Shown: positions 1 to 8,933, counted from the stretch's first letter. The stretch: DNA of 64,000 nucleotides from Prochlorococcus sp. HOT208_60m_813G15 (GCA_002026165.1 MWOS01000093.1:20948-84947); one strand, 5' to 3'. The notes: generated from the letters alone by a model not told the origin. Translations and numbers: made by a program.

Positions 1-730
1 CATCTTGTTCAACAACTTCTTCATATTCTTCTACCAAATTATTTTGCTGTTCTGATTCTGAACCTGACAGTAACTGATTCTCAACAGGTACAAGATTTGC
101 TGAGTATCCATTTGATTCCCTTTCATCCCATGAAGAACCCCCAACTCCAAGTTTCTCGAGTAAACCACTACTTAGTTGTTTCAATTTCTCTTCAGCACCT
201 TCGTAAACAATAATCCTATCTGTGCCACTACTTACGATTTCCTCAACAGGTATTTCCCAAGTACTTAAAACTCCCTCACCTAAGAGTGGAACACCAACTG
301 CACCCATAACAAGAGATATCAAATCCCCAGTCTCAATATCAAAAGAAAAGCCAAGAACTCTTCCTAAAAGTTGTCCAGATTCTGTAATCACTTGACAATT
401 AATCACCTTCCCATATCTTTCTGGAGAAAAACTTTCACTCAAAGAATCTAGCGAGTCAACTAATATGACATCTCCAACTTGCTTTATACTTTCTAAAGGC
501 ATCCATTTTGGCAAACCTGGCAAAAATCTTGTAAGTGGATTATCTCTTAGTCCCAAAGCGACCACCTCTCTTCTATCAATATCAACGACGACTTCACCAA
601 CTACGCCTAAACGCCTCCCAGTATCAGTGGTTATGACTTGTGTCCCCATTAATTCTGACCTTAACCATAAACGTTCGCTAGGAACCGAGTTCGGGAGATT
701 CTTATTAGCAGATGTGTTAGACAAACTCAT
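1..730 (-). CDS. PRC-barrel domain protein, 3' end cut by window edge
   Basis: The gene reads leftward from an ATG at 730 and runs off the left edge, leaving 243 complete codons without a stop. Two similar PRC-barrel-like segments are visible: about residues 23-95, with a TDTGRRLG turn and a VVVDIDRREV strand, and about 103-175, with TESGQLLG and FDIETGDL. The second is followed by a Glu/Gln/Ser-rich tail from about residue 225. PRC-barrels occur in RimM and in photosynthetic reaction-centre H subunits; in cyanobacteria the role of this stand-alone protein is unknown. It lies 45 bases downstream of smc on the same strand, so co-transcription is possible. The PRC-barrel call is fairly safe; the function is not known. 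Confidence 0.85.
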   Translation of the reverse strand, partial: MSLSNTSANKNLPNSVPSERLWLRSELMGTQVITTDTGRRLGVVGEVVVDIDRREVVALGLRDNPLTRFLPGLPKWMPLESIKQVGDVILVDSLDSLSESFSPERYGKVINCQVITESGQLLGRVLGFSFDIETGDLISLVMGAVGVPLLGEGVLSTWEIPVEEIVSSGTDRIIVYEGAEEKLKQLSSGLLEKLGVGGSSWDERESNGYSANLVPVENQLLSGSESEQQNNLVEEYEEVVEQD

Positions 731-775
731 AAATACCTTTTTATCATTCTGACGTATAAATTTAAAATAGTGTGT

Positions 776-3700
776 TTATGCAGCATTTGGTAACCCAAGA
801 ACTTGGGTATTCGCACCTCTTGCTTGTGCAACTCCAATTGTTCGTTCAGACGCACTAATCATAGGCCTTCTATGGCTTACAACTATAAATTGAGCATTTG
901 ATGACTGATTAGATATTAATTTTGATAATCTTTCAACATTTATACCATCTAAGAAACTATCAACCTCATCTAATGCATAAAAAGGTGAAGGTTTATACTT
1001 TTGCAAAGCAAATAAAAAACTTAAAGCAGTTAATGATTTTTCACCACCTGACATAGAGGCCAATCTCCTAACATTTTTTCCTTTAGGATGAGCCACTAAA
1101 GTTAATCCTCCTTCTAGAGGAGAATTAGGATTTTCAAGTTGAAGAAAACCATCTCCATCAGATAAATTTGCAAAGATTTCTCTAAAATGTTTATCAACTT
1201 CTTTATAAGCCTGCAAAAAAGCCTCCTGGCGCATGGTAGATACAGTTTCTATTCGCAGCAATAATTCAGATCTTTCATTAGATAGAATTTCTAATTTTTC
1301 TCGCAAACCATTTAATCTCTCAATTAATTCTTCTAATTCATCAAGAGCCAACATATTAACAGGTTCTAAGCTTTGTAGTTTTGCATTTATGATCGAGATT
1401 TCTGATTGCAAAGATTCAAGACTCTTACCTTCATATTCTCCAAACTGTGGGGAAGGATTAGGTAGATCTTTTTTATAATTTTCTAATTTTATTTTCTCGC
1501 TCCTCATCTCTTCTTTAAGAGAATGCATATCCCTTTCAAGATATTCAAGCTTCAACAGATAGTTATTATATTCTTGCCTTTTATTTGAAATTGAAGAGTT
1601 TAATTCATCTCTTTTCCTTCTCAATAAACCTAAATCATTCTCTAAAGAATTTTTTTGATTATCGAGATCTAAAAGCTCTTTTTTCAATTCATCTCTTTTT
1701 CCTATCCATTCACTATGAGCAATTGCGAGTTGTTTAATAGATTCCTGCAAGTTTTTTTCTTGTATTAAAGTAATTTTTAAGGAATTATTAATTCGCTCTG
1801 TATTTAAAGCAAATTGATTCTTTTTATCTATTAATGAATCTCTCTCCTTAATAAGTAATTCAAGTTTTTTATCAAGATTATTAAAATCGTTATTGAAAGC
1901 TATTAATGATGATTTTTGATTTTTTTCATAATTAGCCTTTTGAATGGTTTGTAATTGATCAAACTTTTCATGATAAGGCTTCAATTCATTTTTTAAATTA
2001 TCTAACTCCTTAACTAATAAATTATTAGCAGTATCAAGTTTATTGAACCTTGATTTATAATCCTGAATTCTTTGCGAAACAGCCTTGAGAGAATCTTGAT
2101 TTACTTCAATTTCTTTATTAAATGAAGCACAGTCCTCAATTATTTGACTATGGTTAGAATTTAATTTACTGAGTTTATTATTTTTTATTATCAAATCATT
2201 ATTTGATTCTTTTAAAGCTTCTTCGATAACCAATAATCTTTCTTTGATAGGACTGGAATGATCAATATCATTATTAATTCCAAACCTATAAGCCAAATCT
2301 TTATTTAACTTACTGCCTCCTGTAATAGCACCACTTGCTTCTAATAATTCACCACCTAAAGTAACCAACCTATTTTTTTGTGTAGATAACCTAGCTGAGG
2401 ATAAATCTGAAAAAACCAAAGTATCTCCAAAAACATATCGAAAAACATCTGAATAGACTTCATCAAAAGTAATTAGATTAATCGCTTTATCAATAAATCC
2501 ATTCTCCCTATTATTTTCAAATCTTGAAATTGCATAATTCTTTTTTTGACTTTTAATTCTATTTAAAGGTAAGAAAGTTAATCTTCCTGCTTTCTTCTTT
2601 TTAAGAATTTCAATTGCTTTAGCGGCAATATGATCATTGTCAACAACAATTTGTCCTAATCTATTTCCAGCAGCAATTTCTAATGCATATCTATTTTTCT
2701 CACTGACCTCTCCAAGTTGAGCTACATAACCATGTATACCCTCTAACCCTGCTTCTAAGAGAATTCTTAGAGCATATGAACCTCTAGATTCATTTAAAGC
2801 TTCCTTCCTACTTTCGAATCTAGATAAATCCTTTTCAAGCCTTAATTGCTCGTTGTTTAACCTTGATTTAGTTTTAATTAATAATTCAATTTCATTTTTT
2901 AAAGAATTAATTTCTGTTCTATTACTTACCAAGTTTTTATTCTTTGTATTGGATGTCTCTTTTTTTCTTTGATTTCCCTCAAAAAGTTTCTGCTTTTCTA
3001 AGTCTAAGGCGTCAATCTGGGACAATATCTCATCTTTTTGAATACTATTTTGAATAGTTTCTTCTTCAACCTTCCTTTTTTTTATTTCCAAAGGATTAAT
3101 TTGAATTTTTATACTTTCAAGCTCAGCATTTAATTTGATACTTTGTTTTGAGAATTCTCCAGATTCTCCAGCTGCATCTGAAAGTTTTTTTCTGGATACT
3201 TTATGTTTTAAAATGAGATCATCGATTTGCAAGTTCAATTGATTTAAAAAATTATCATCAAAATTTTCTTGTCTCATCTTTTCTAACTCGATATTCCTCT
3301 TAGAAATTGCAATTTCATCTCTCTGCTTTTGTAATTTAATACCTTCTTCTTTATTCAGACTTGATATCCTATCAAGTTCTCTCAAGCTAGAATTAATACT
3401 TCCAATATCAGAATTCACTTTTATCAATTTATCTTCTCCTTTGTCCTTAAGCTGATTAACCAGTATTTTCAAAGCGTCTTCTAAGACTAATATTTCTTTA
3501 CTAATAGATTCTTTTTGTTTATTAAATAAAATTTTATTTTTTTCAATTTCGCTTTCTTTTTTTTCTATAGATTCAACATGTTTAACTTGTTTTTCAAAAA
3601 TAAGAACTTTCTCTAGTTCCATTATCTGTAATAGTTTTACCTTTAACTCTTTATATCGCTTGGCTTTTTCACATTCTTTTTCAAGCTTATTTTTACTAGA

Positions 3701-4366
3701 TTGCAATTCATTTTCTAAAATTTCACATCTTTCTTGTCTTTCGAAAACGTCATTTAATTTTGCATTAGTTTGTTCTATTCTTGTATCAAAAAGTGCGACT
3801 CCTGCTAATTCATCAATAAGATTCCTCCTCTCCTTATTATTCATTGATACTATTCTTGTTACATCACCCTGCATAACAACATTGCTGCCCTCAGGATCAA
3901 CACTAATATCTCTTAATATTCTCTGTATTTGTTGCAAGGTACATTGTTTTCCATCAGAAGTATAAGTAGAAGCATAAGAACCACCTGGCATAAGTCTTAA
4001 TTTTCTAGAAACTACCCATTCTTTTTGACCTTTATTCAGGGTAATTTCTTCTTCTTCTAATTCCAAAGGCGGAAGGTCCTCTCTGGGAGACCAATCTTGA
4101 ATATTAAATTTTACCGATACAGATGTTTCTGATGACTTACCCTCTTTAACTTTCGAGTTATTTATTAGATCTGGTAATCTTTCAGCCCTCATACCTCTAC
4201 TATTAGCTAGACCTAAACAGAATAAAATTCCATCTAAAATATTGCTTTTCCCAGAGCCGTTAGGACCTGTCACCACTGTAAAACCTTCTTCAAGAGGAAT
4301 TTTTACATTTCCCCCAAAAGATTTAAAATTTTCAAACTCGACCTGATTGATATGTACCAATCTCAA
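776..4366 (-). CDS. smc: Chromosome segregation protein SMC
   Basis: This is a full-length 1196-residue SMC ATPase, which compacts and segregates the chromosome as a dimer with ScpA/ScpB. The Walker A loop GPNGSGKS is at residues 34-41. Long coiled-coil arms flank a hinge at about 530-660 (it contains GIHGYVAQLGEV and GRLTFLPLNRI). The ABC signature LASMSGGEKSLTALS sits near 1095 and the Walker B region FYALDEVDSFLDG near 1125. The length is typical for bacterial SMC. The start is set by MRLVHINQVEFENFKSF, the usual beginning of the head domain. No scpA or scpB lies in the window. Confidence 0.97.
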   Translation of the reverse strand: MRLVHINQVEFENFKSFGGNVKIPLEEGFTVVTGPNGSGKSNILDGILFCLGLANSRGMRAERLPDLINNSKVKEGKSSETSVSVKFNIQDWSPREDLPPLELEEEEITLNKGQKEWVVSRKLRLMPGGSYASTYTSDGKQCTLQQIQRILRDISVDPEGSNVVMQGDVTRIVSMNNKERRNLIDELAGVALFDTRIEQTNAKLNDVFERQERCEILENELQSSKNKLEKECEKAKRYKELKVKLLQIMELEKVLIFEKQVKHVESIEKKESEIEKNKILFNKQKESISKEILVLEDALKILVNQLKDKGEDKLIKVNSDIGSINSSLRELDRISSLNKEEGIKLQKQRDEIAISKRNIELEKMRQENFDDNFLNQLNLQIDDLILKHKVSRKKLSDAAGESGEFSKQSIKLNAELESIKIQINPLEIKKRKVEEETIQNSIQKDEILSQIDALDLEKQKLFEGNQRKKETSNTKNKNLVSNRTEINSLKNEIELLIKTKSRLNNEQLRLEKDLSRFESRKEALNESRGSYALRILLEAGLEGIHGYVAQLGEVSEKNRYALEIAAGNRLGQIVVDNDHIAAKAIEILKKKKAGRLTFLPLNRIKSQKKNYAISRFENNRENGFIDKAINLITFDEVYSDVFRYVFGDTLVFSDLSSARLSTQKNRLVTLGGELLEASGAITGGSKLNKDLAYRFGINNDIDHSSPIKERLLVIEEALKESNNDLIIKNNKLSKLNSNHSQIIEDCASFNKEIEVNQDSLKAVSQRIQDYKSRFNKLDTANNLLVKELDNLKNELKPYHEKFDQLQTIQKANYEKNQKSSLIAFNNDFNNLDKKLELLIKERDSLIDKKNQFALNTERINNSLKITLIQEKNLQESIKQLAIAHSEWIGKRDELKKELLDLDNQKNSLENDLGLLRRKRDELNSSISNKRQEYNNYLLKLEYLERDMHSLKEEMRSEKIKLENYKKDLPNPSPQFGEYEGKSLESLQSEISIINAKLQSLEPVNMLALDELEELIERLNGLREKLEILSNERSELLLRIETVSTMRQEAFLQAYKEVDKHFREIFANLSDGDGFLQLENPNSPLEGGLTLVAHPKGKNVRRLASMSGGEKSLTALSFLFALQKYKPSPFYALDEVDSFLDGINVERLSKLISNQSSNAQFIVVSHRRPMISASERTIGVAQARGANTQVLGLPNAA

Positions 4367-4442
4367 GTCTCAATAGCTAAATAAGAATAACTAATTTGCA
4401 AAAATTCTCAATAGAAATATTACGTTTATTTATAAATGAATA

Positions 4443-4805
4443 TCAATAATTTCTACTTAATCGGCAAGAATTAGCAGAAATTTCAAACAAACCACAAAGA
4501 AGTTCACCATCCAAAATGAATCGATAATATTCAGAGTCATATTTATCAGAAACGTTTTTAAATATTCCATGATCAATTCTTTTTACAAACCCTCTATGAT
4601 CGGAAAGTTCGTGTTCTATCCTTGATAACCATACAAGTCTATGATTTGGCTGCTTATAAATTTCTATTGAAGCTTGATTTAATAGAGGTAGTTTTAAAAA
4701 TTTCCAAGTTAAACAATCTATTCCATTTTCAACAAGAAAATCATAATGAATATCTACAGAGTTAGGAAAATAAACTTTATGTTCAAGCAAAACCCATTTA
4801 TTCAT
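4443..4805 (-). CDS. Conserved cyanobacterial protein of unknown function (120 aa)
   Basis: I do not recognise a named family. The 120-residue protein has no signal peptide or membrane segment and is rich in aromatic residues, with a central SRIEHELSDHRGF stretch and a C-terminal LLCGLFEIS segment. It lies upstream of smc on the same strand with a 76-base gap. The normal coding composition and its slot between smc and a microprotein gene suggest a real gene. Function unknown. Confidence 0.75.
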   Translation of the reverse strand: MNKWVLLEHKVYFPNSVDIHYDFLVENGIDCLTWKFLKLPLLNQASIEIYKQPNHRLVWLSRIEHELSDHRGFVKRIDHGIFKNVSDKYDSEYYRFILDGELLCGLFEISANSCRLSRNY

Positions 4806-4888
4806 TATCTAGTTGATAAATAAATCAAATCTATTTTCAAAACAAAGTTGAAATAAAGATATATTTTCTTATAGATGGTTCCTGTTAT

Positions 4889-5044
4889 TTAATTACTTGC
4901 ATCAGGAACAAATCTTAAAGCAATGAATAGCAAACTTCCAGCGCCTGCAATAGCTGCAGCTACTAATCCAAAATCTGTAGGGATTGTGCGAGATGCAAAA
5001 ATTAATGGTGCAAATGTAATATCCATGATGAAATTTAAACTCAT
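4889..5044 (-). CDS. 51-residue single-span membrane microprotein
   Basis: This short open frame runs from an ATG at 5044 to a TAA at 4889. The product begins MSLNFIMDITFAPLIF and has one strongly hydrophobic helix at about residues 24-44 (DFGLVAAAIAGAGSLLF). It ends in a short charged tail. The size and design resemble small photosystem or NDH subunits, but I cannot match it to PsbX, PsbY, PsbM, PsaM or other such subunits that I know. An internal ATG at codon 7 is an alternative start. It lies upstream of the 4443-4805 gene on the same strand. I call it coding because of the Gly/Ala-rich helix and clean frame; the function is unknown. Confidence 0.65.
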   Translation of the reverse strand: MSLNFIMDITFAPLIFASRTIPTDFGLVAAAIAGAGSLLFIALRFVPDASN

Positions 5045-5214
5045 TTAATAAATTCAGTAATAGCTTAACAAAACCTTCTTACAGAAAAGAGTAGATAAAT
5101 AAAATGTAAATAAACTTTTATATGTATTTATTCTATATAAATCGCACAATTCTTTAGATAAGGGTTCCAAATTAAGAAAATAGGGTCTAATCTTAAAATA
5201 AATTAGTTTAAATA

Positions 5215-5677
5215 ATGGAGACTTACCATCCTCCCAAAGAAGTAGAAGAAAAAAAAGATAACTCTGATCTTCCTGAAAAAGAAGTTATCTCAGAAAAATG
5301 GTTACTTGAAAAAATTGACAGTTTAATACCTTTAATAAAAGAAAAAATGGCCTAACATTGCACAACAAACCCTTGAAGCCACAAAAGGGAGTATTGATGA
5401 TTTAGTTGAAGTGATAGCTAGCCATAGTGGAACCTCAGCAATTAGAATAAAAAGTCAACTATTTGAAATCATTGATTCTATAAAAGAAAACAATTGGGAA
5501 ATATCAGAAAAAATTGAGCCTATAGAAAGTCAATTAGAAGAATTATTAGAAGAACTAAACAATACACTTAGACCCAAAATAGAAAGTCCAATAAGAAAAA
5601 AACCACTATTATCTATTGCTATTGCAGCTGGTATTGGTTTACTAATAGGAAGTCTCCTAAACAGCAGCAGAAAATAA
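5215..5677 (+). pseudogene. YqjD/ElaB-like (DUF883-type) membrane protein gene, frameshifted
   Basis: Two frames together make one protein. Frame 1 runs from ATG 5215 for 46 codons to TAA 5353, ending IKEKMA. The next frame is open across the junction and continues KWPNIAQQTLEATKGSIDD to a stop at 5675. The break is at the A6 run 5342-5347; removing one A gives 153 continuous residues. The joined product has an amphipathic N-terminal half and a C-terminal anchor with the pattern PIRKKPLLSIAIAAGIGLLIG, typical of YqjD/ElaB proteins, which in E. coli tether ribosomes to the inner membrane. One base separates it from a YqjE-like gene. A sequencing error, slippage rescue or a real mutation are all possible. 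A GTG at 5411 could restart an 88-residue fragment. Confidence 0.8.
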
Positions 5678-5678
5678 T

Positions 5679-6065
5679 ATGGAAAAACCCAAAAATAAAA
5701 ACTTTGCAAATACAGCTTCTAGAATTTCGGCTATCGCAAGTTCAGTGATGGATTTACACGTCAGAATAGCTCTTCAAGAAGTGGATAGGGAAAAAAGAAG
5801 ATTAATTAGTGGTGGAATATTTTTGGCAATTGGAAGTACATTACTATTATTAGTACTAATTTGCATTCATATTATTTTTTATCTTTTTCTAAAAAATTAT
5901 AATAACTGGAATATTGAATATAATTTACTGCTAATAATATTTATCGATTTATTTCTTGCAGGCTTAAGTTTGAAGCTTGGAGGAAAATTAGCCAAAGGAC
6001 CATATCTTCCTCAAACATTAGAGGGTTTAGGCAAGACAACAAAGGCAGTTTTAGGCAAAAAATAA
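5679..6065 (+). CDS. YqjE-like membrane protein (phage holin 3_6 / DUF1469-type)
   Basis: This 128-residue protein has an amphipathic N-terminus (SRISAIASSVMDLHVRIALQ) and two hydrophobic spans at about 43-70 and 81-100, with a basic loop EKRR just before the first. That is the layout of the DUF1469/YqjE family, which is usually encoded next to a DUF883 protein, as in the E. coli yqjD-yqjE pair. The ATG follows the TAA of the preceding gene by one base, so translation is probably coupled. The ends of this gene and the convergent methyltransferase gene are almost touching. The biochemical role is unknown. Confidence 0.8.
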   Translation: MEKPKNKNFANTASRISAIASSVMDLHVRIALQEVDREKRRLISGGIFLAIGSTLLLLVLICIHIIFYLFLKNYNNWNIEYNLLLIIFIDLFLAGLSLKLGGKLAKGPYLPQTLEGLGKTTKAVLGKK

Positions 6066-6066
6066 A

Positions 6067-7191
6067 TTACCTAATTAAATATTTTATCCATCTACAATCT
6101 ATCCCCCCATTACTAACGCGAATTTTTAATGAAGATTTCATTTTCAAATATTTTGTTAATTTTGGATTTCCACTTAGCAGCCAAAATTCCCAACCTGAAA
6201 AATTATTCTTTAGGAAGATTCCCATTTCTTCATATAAACAAATCAATTCATTTTCATCGCCTAATTTTTTGCCGTATGGAGGATTACATATGATTATCCC
6301 AGGTGAACATTTTAATTGGAGTTCTAAAAAATCATTATTTATAAGCTCAATATAATTTTCGAGTCCAGCTAGTGATATGTTTACATTCGCCTGCTCAAAA
6401 ACCTTTTTATTAATTTCACACCCTATTATTGTTGGTAATTTTTCATAATTTATAATTTTAGTTTTTGCCTTATTTTTTTCATTAAGATAAATATCTTCCC
6501 TAAAATCCAACCAATTCTCAAAAAGATATAATTGATCAATATTTATAGGAACTCCAAGGAATTGGTTGACTGCCTCAATTAAAAAAGTTCCTGAGCCACA
6601 CATAAAATCTATTAATGGAACTTTGCCATTCCATTGAGTCATATTTATCAATCCAGAAGCTAAATTTTCTTTTAATGGAGCATTTCCAATTGCGGGTCTA
6701 TAGCCTCTTTTATGTAAGCTTTCTACGCTGCTTTGAAGACTGAGAATTGCTTTATTATTATTTAAATGCAGATGAATTATAAAATCAGGATTATCTAGAG
6801 AAATATTTGATCTTTTATTCCAAACTGCCTGTTGCAAATCAGTTATAGAATTTTTTACTTCAAGAGCAGTGAAATGAGTATGACTTAAAGAAGATGTTCT
6901 CCCAGTTACTTTAACATTAAACGTTTTATCAAAGTGCAACCAATTTAACCAGTCAAATGAATCTCTAACCCCCGCATATAAAGATTGCTTGTCATAGCAA
7001 TTAAAGCTTGCAATTTCTCTATAAAAACGAAAAGCTAATCTGGAATAGAAATGAACTCTATAAAAAGTTTCAAAATCACATTCAAAATTAATAAATCTTT
7101 TATAAGTATTAATATTAAAGCCGCCTAAATTTGAAATTTCTTCTGCTAAAGATTTCTCTAGTCCCTCTGGAGATGATGCTACTACATTCAT
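6067..7191 (-). CDS. THUMP-domain RNA N2-guanine methyltransferase (RlmL/YpsC type)
   Basis: This is a 374-residue class I methyltransferase of the COG0116 group. It has an N-terminal ferredoxin-like/THUMP part (about 1-155) and a Rossmann methylase domain. The SAM-binding motif IDFMCGSGTFLIEA is at residues 194-207 and the catalytic NPPYGK tetrad region at 303-308. Known relatives methylate G2445 of 23S rRNA or a similar site. The length matches the stand-alone form and lacks the second methylase domain of E. coli RlmL. The start MNVVASSPEGLEKSL is the expected N-terminus. The exact target base cannot be read from the sequence. Confidence 0.88.
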   Translation of the reverse strand: MNVVASSPEGLEKSLAEEISNLGGFNINTYKRFINFECDFETFYRVHFYSRLAFRFYREIASFNCYDKQSLYAGVRDSFDWLNWLHFDKTFNVKVTGRTSSLSHTHFTALEVKNSITDLQQAVWNKRSNISLDNPDFIIHLHLNNNKAILSLQSSVESLHKRGYRPAIGNAPLKENLASGLINMTQWNGKVPLIDFMCGSGTFLIEAVNQFLGVPINIDQLYLFENWLDFREDIYLNEKNKAKTKIINYEKLPTIIGCEINKKVFEQANVNISLAGLENYIELINNDFLELQLKCSPGIIICNPPYGKKLGDENELICLYEEMGIFLKNNFSGWEFWLLSGNPKLTKYLKMKSSLKIRVSNGGIDCRWIKYLIR

Positions 7192-7251
7192 ATACGATAA
7201 AACTTACTAAAAAAACTATTCAATAACCATTTTGCCTGTCAGAATATAAAT

Positions 7252-7510
7252 GTCCAATTGGACTAGGTGATCTCAACCGATGTTTCGGACAGCGGTTCGA
7301 TTCCGCTCAACTCCACTATTTGGGGTTGTAATGGTTTCGACGGGGCATAAGGAAGGTGACTGAAGCCGGCTCGGTTAGAGCAAAAACACAAATGCTAACA
7401 AAATCGTTAGTTTCTCCCGTCAAACAGCACCAGTTGCTGCTTGATCCTAAAGGAGATGGGGTTATATCCGCCTTATCAACCAAATGATACGAGGAGTCTG
7501 GAAGGACTCC
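7252..7510 (+). ncRNA. ssrA: Two-piece (circularly permuted) tmRNA
   Basis: The 3' acceptor part comes first. A T-arm (AGCGG, loop TTCGATT, CCGCT at 7291-7307) is followed by the acceptor strand CAACTCC at 7308-7314. Six bases later the coding piece starts with GGGGTTG at 7322-7328, which pairs with that strand with one G-U. It continues into the conserved tmRNA block TAATGGTTTCGACGGGG. The resume codon and tag frame are at 7394-7444. This permuted order, with removal of a short linker to give two RNAs, is known for cyanobacteria of this lineage. The encoded acceptor end is not CCA. The 5' end of the acceptor piece is uncertain by some bases; the palindrome GTCCAATTGGAC at 7252-7263 may be its start. 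The RNA rescues stalled ribosomes with SmpB. Confidence 0.95.
7394..7444 (+). other. tmRNA proteolysis-tag reading frame
   Basis: From the resume codon GCT at 7394 the frame encodes ANKIVSFSRQTAPVAA and then TGA at 7442. The hydrophobic Ala-Ala end is the degron recognised by ClpXP-type proteases. This sequence is the tag expected for Prochlorococcus/marine Synechococcus tmRNA. Confidence 0.93.
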
Positions 7511-7519
7511 ACTTTTTTT
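7493..7519 (+). terminator. Hairpin and T-run ending the tmRNA coding piece
   Basis: GGAGTC (7493-7498) and GACTCC (7505-7510) form a six-base-pair stem with a six-base loop. It is followed by AC and a seven-T run. This looks like a factor-independent terminator or the last helix of the tmRNA coding piece, and it may serve as both. Confidence 0.7.
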
Positions 7520-7674
7520 AAATAACTAAGTAAGTTGTAATAGATAATTTATTAGTGTGTAAATATTGCTGCAAATGCTTGTATTAAAAAGAATTTTTTT
7601 AATTTTATAAGTATAAATACTGAGAAGATAAGTTTTAAATTAATTTATCTTATTAAAAAATCGAATCTTGCAAA

Positions 7675-7812
7675 ATGGAATCTAATAAAAAACTTAATGA
7701 CTTGATAATAAATCTCAAACCAAAAGTTATTAGATTCACTGGCGAAAAATTTCCCAATGAACTATGGAATAGTGGTTGTCAAATAAAAAAAAGTAAGAAA
7801 ATATCTAGCTAA
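7675..7812 (+). CDS. Possible 45-residue protein, unknown
   Basis: A short frame starts at ATG 7675 and ends at TAA 7810. It encodes a Lys/Asn/Ile-rich peptide with a central KPKVIRFTGEKFPNELWNSG segment, which looks more protein-like than random AT-rich sequence. There is no clear ribosome binding site and no family that I recognise. It lies between ssrA and the convergent aldo/keto reductase gene, in a gap that is otherwise unusually long for this genome. Confidence 0.4.
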   Translation: MESNKKLNDLIINLKPKVIRFTGEKFPNELWNSGCQIKKSKKISS

Positions 7813-7820
7813 AAATTTAA

Positions 7821-8783
7821 TTAAATACTTGAAAAAGGATTTTTAGGCATTTTTTTTAAACATTTTTTTGAAAATCCCTGAAGTTCTTTAAATTCACTTT
7901 TATTCAAATTCCACTTGAATACATTCGATACATCTATTACTTGAGATTTTTTTCGCATTCCAACGAGTGGAATGGCTCCTTGATAACAACACCAATTAAT
8001 TGCTACTTGCGCTTGGGAAACTGATCTTTGATTTGCAATTCTTTTTAAACACCTCCGCAATTCATATGTTGGTTTTTTAAAGTTTTCAAATAATGCATTA
8101 CGAATAAAACTTTTTTCTTTTTTCTCATCTTTATCTGGATCAATACAAAGTATTCCAAATGACAAAGGACTATAAGCAAAGAAATCAATATTATTTTCTT
8201 CACAAATTCTTTTTACCTGATATTGTTTTCCTAAATCGGGAGCAAGCAAAGAAAACTGTATCTGAACACTCTTTAGACTCTGATCTCTTTTTGCCAAGAA
8301 ATTAATTAATTTTTTTAACCTTTGAGGACCAATATTGGATAAGCCGATTTGAAAATCAAAGCCTTCATCTTTTAAATCGCAAAGATTATTCAATAGCCCT
8401 AATTCTTGCCAAGGATTGTATTTTGCAGTTGACCAATGTAATTGCACTATATCTAATTTGTGATTAAGTCTTTCTAAACTTTTCAAAAAAGGTTTATTAA
8501 AACCTCTGTTGCCTATTCTCCAGGGATAAGGTGCAAGTTTGGTTGCTACTTGAATTCTTTTTTTCTTTACTGAAGGAGTATTTAGTAAAAATTTTCCTAT
8601 CAAAAATTCACTTCTACCCTGAAGATTCCCAGTACCGTAAGAATCTGCAGTATCAATTAGATCGAAACCTCTTAGTAACGCTTCATTATATGTCTCACGT
8701 AAATCATCGTCATTTGTAGATTGGTAATTCCAGAAAAGCTTATTCCCCCAAGACCAAGTACCTAATCCAATTCTTTTCTTCAC
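7821..8783 (-). CDS. Aldo/keto reductase family oxidoreductase
   Basis: This 320-residue (alpha/beta)8 protein has the complete AKR catalytic set: Asp44 and Tyr49 in LIDTADSYG, Lys82 in VATKLAP and His116 in VQLHW. The enzyme should use NADPH to reduce carbonyls, but the substrate cannot be inferred. The family also includes potassium-channel beta subunits and sugar-aldehyde reductases. It is encoded alone, convergent with the small gene at 7675 and divergent from the ParA-like gene. Confidence 0.9.
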   Translation of the reverse strand: MKKRIGLGTWSWGNKLFWNYQSTNDDDLRETYNEALLRGFDLIDTADSYGTGNLQGRSEFLIGKFLLNTPSVKKKRIQVATKLAPYPWRIGNRGFNKPFLKSLERLNHKLDIVQLHWSTAKYNPWQELGLLNNLCDLKDEGFDFQIGLSNIGPQRLKKLINFLAKRDQSLKSVQIQFSLLAPDLGKQYQVKRICEENNIDFFAYSPLSFGILCIDPDKDEKKEKSFIRNALFENFKKPTYELRRCLKRIANQRSVSQAQVAINWCCYQGAIPLVGMRKKSQVIDVSNVFKWNLNKSEFKELQGFSKKCLKKMPKNPFSSI

Positions 8784-8877
8784 TAGCCAATTTAAATAGG
8801 GAACTTTATAAGGTTATCTAAAAATATTAACTTCTTTAAAATATTTCAAAAAATAAGTTTTAAAGCATTAAAAATCA

Positions 8878-8921
8878 ATTTCTCTTGACATTAAGAAATT
8901 ATTCTCCAAAGTAAGAGAAAT
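8878..8921 (+). promoter_or_regulatory. TTGACA box within an 8-bp inverted repeat upstream of the ParA gene
   Basis: ATTTCTCT (8878-8885) and AGAGAAAT (8914-8921) are perfect inverted arms. A consensus -35-like TTGACA lies at 8885-8890. No good -10 hexamer stands at the right spacing, so the promoter reading is weak. The repeat could be an operator for the gene starting 13 bases further on. Confidence 0.25.
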
Positions 8922-8933
8922 AAAAATAAAAAA

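Noticed and set aside
465..752. Plus-strand 95-residue open frame
   Set aside because: It is fully antisense to the PRC-barrel gene, is Ser/Thr-rich with no domain pattern, and is explained by the codon use of the real gene.
5411..5677. Independent 88-residue gene from GTG 5411
   Set aside because: The same frame reads protein-like sequence further upstream to the A6 run and joins the preceding 46-codon frame, so it is better seen as half of a broken gene.
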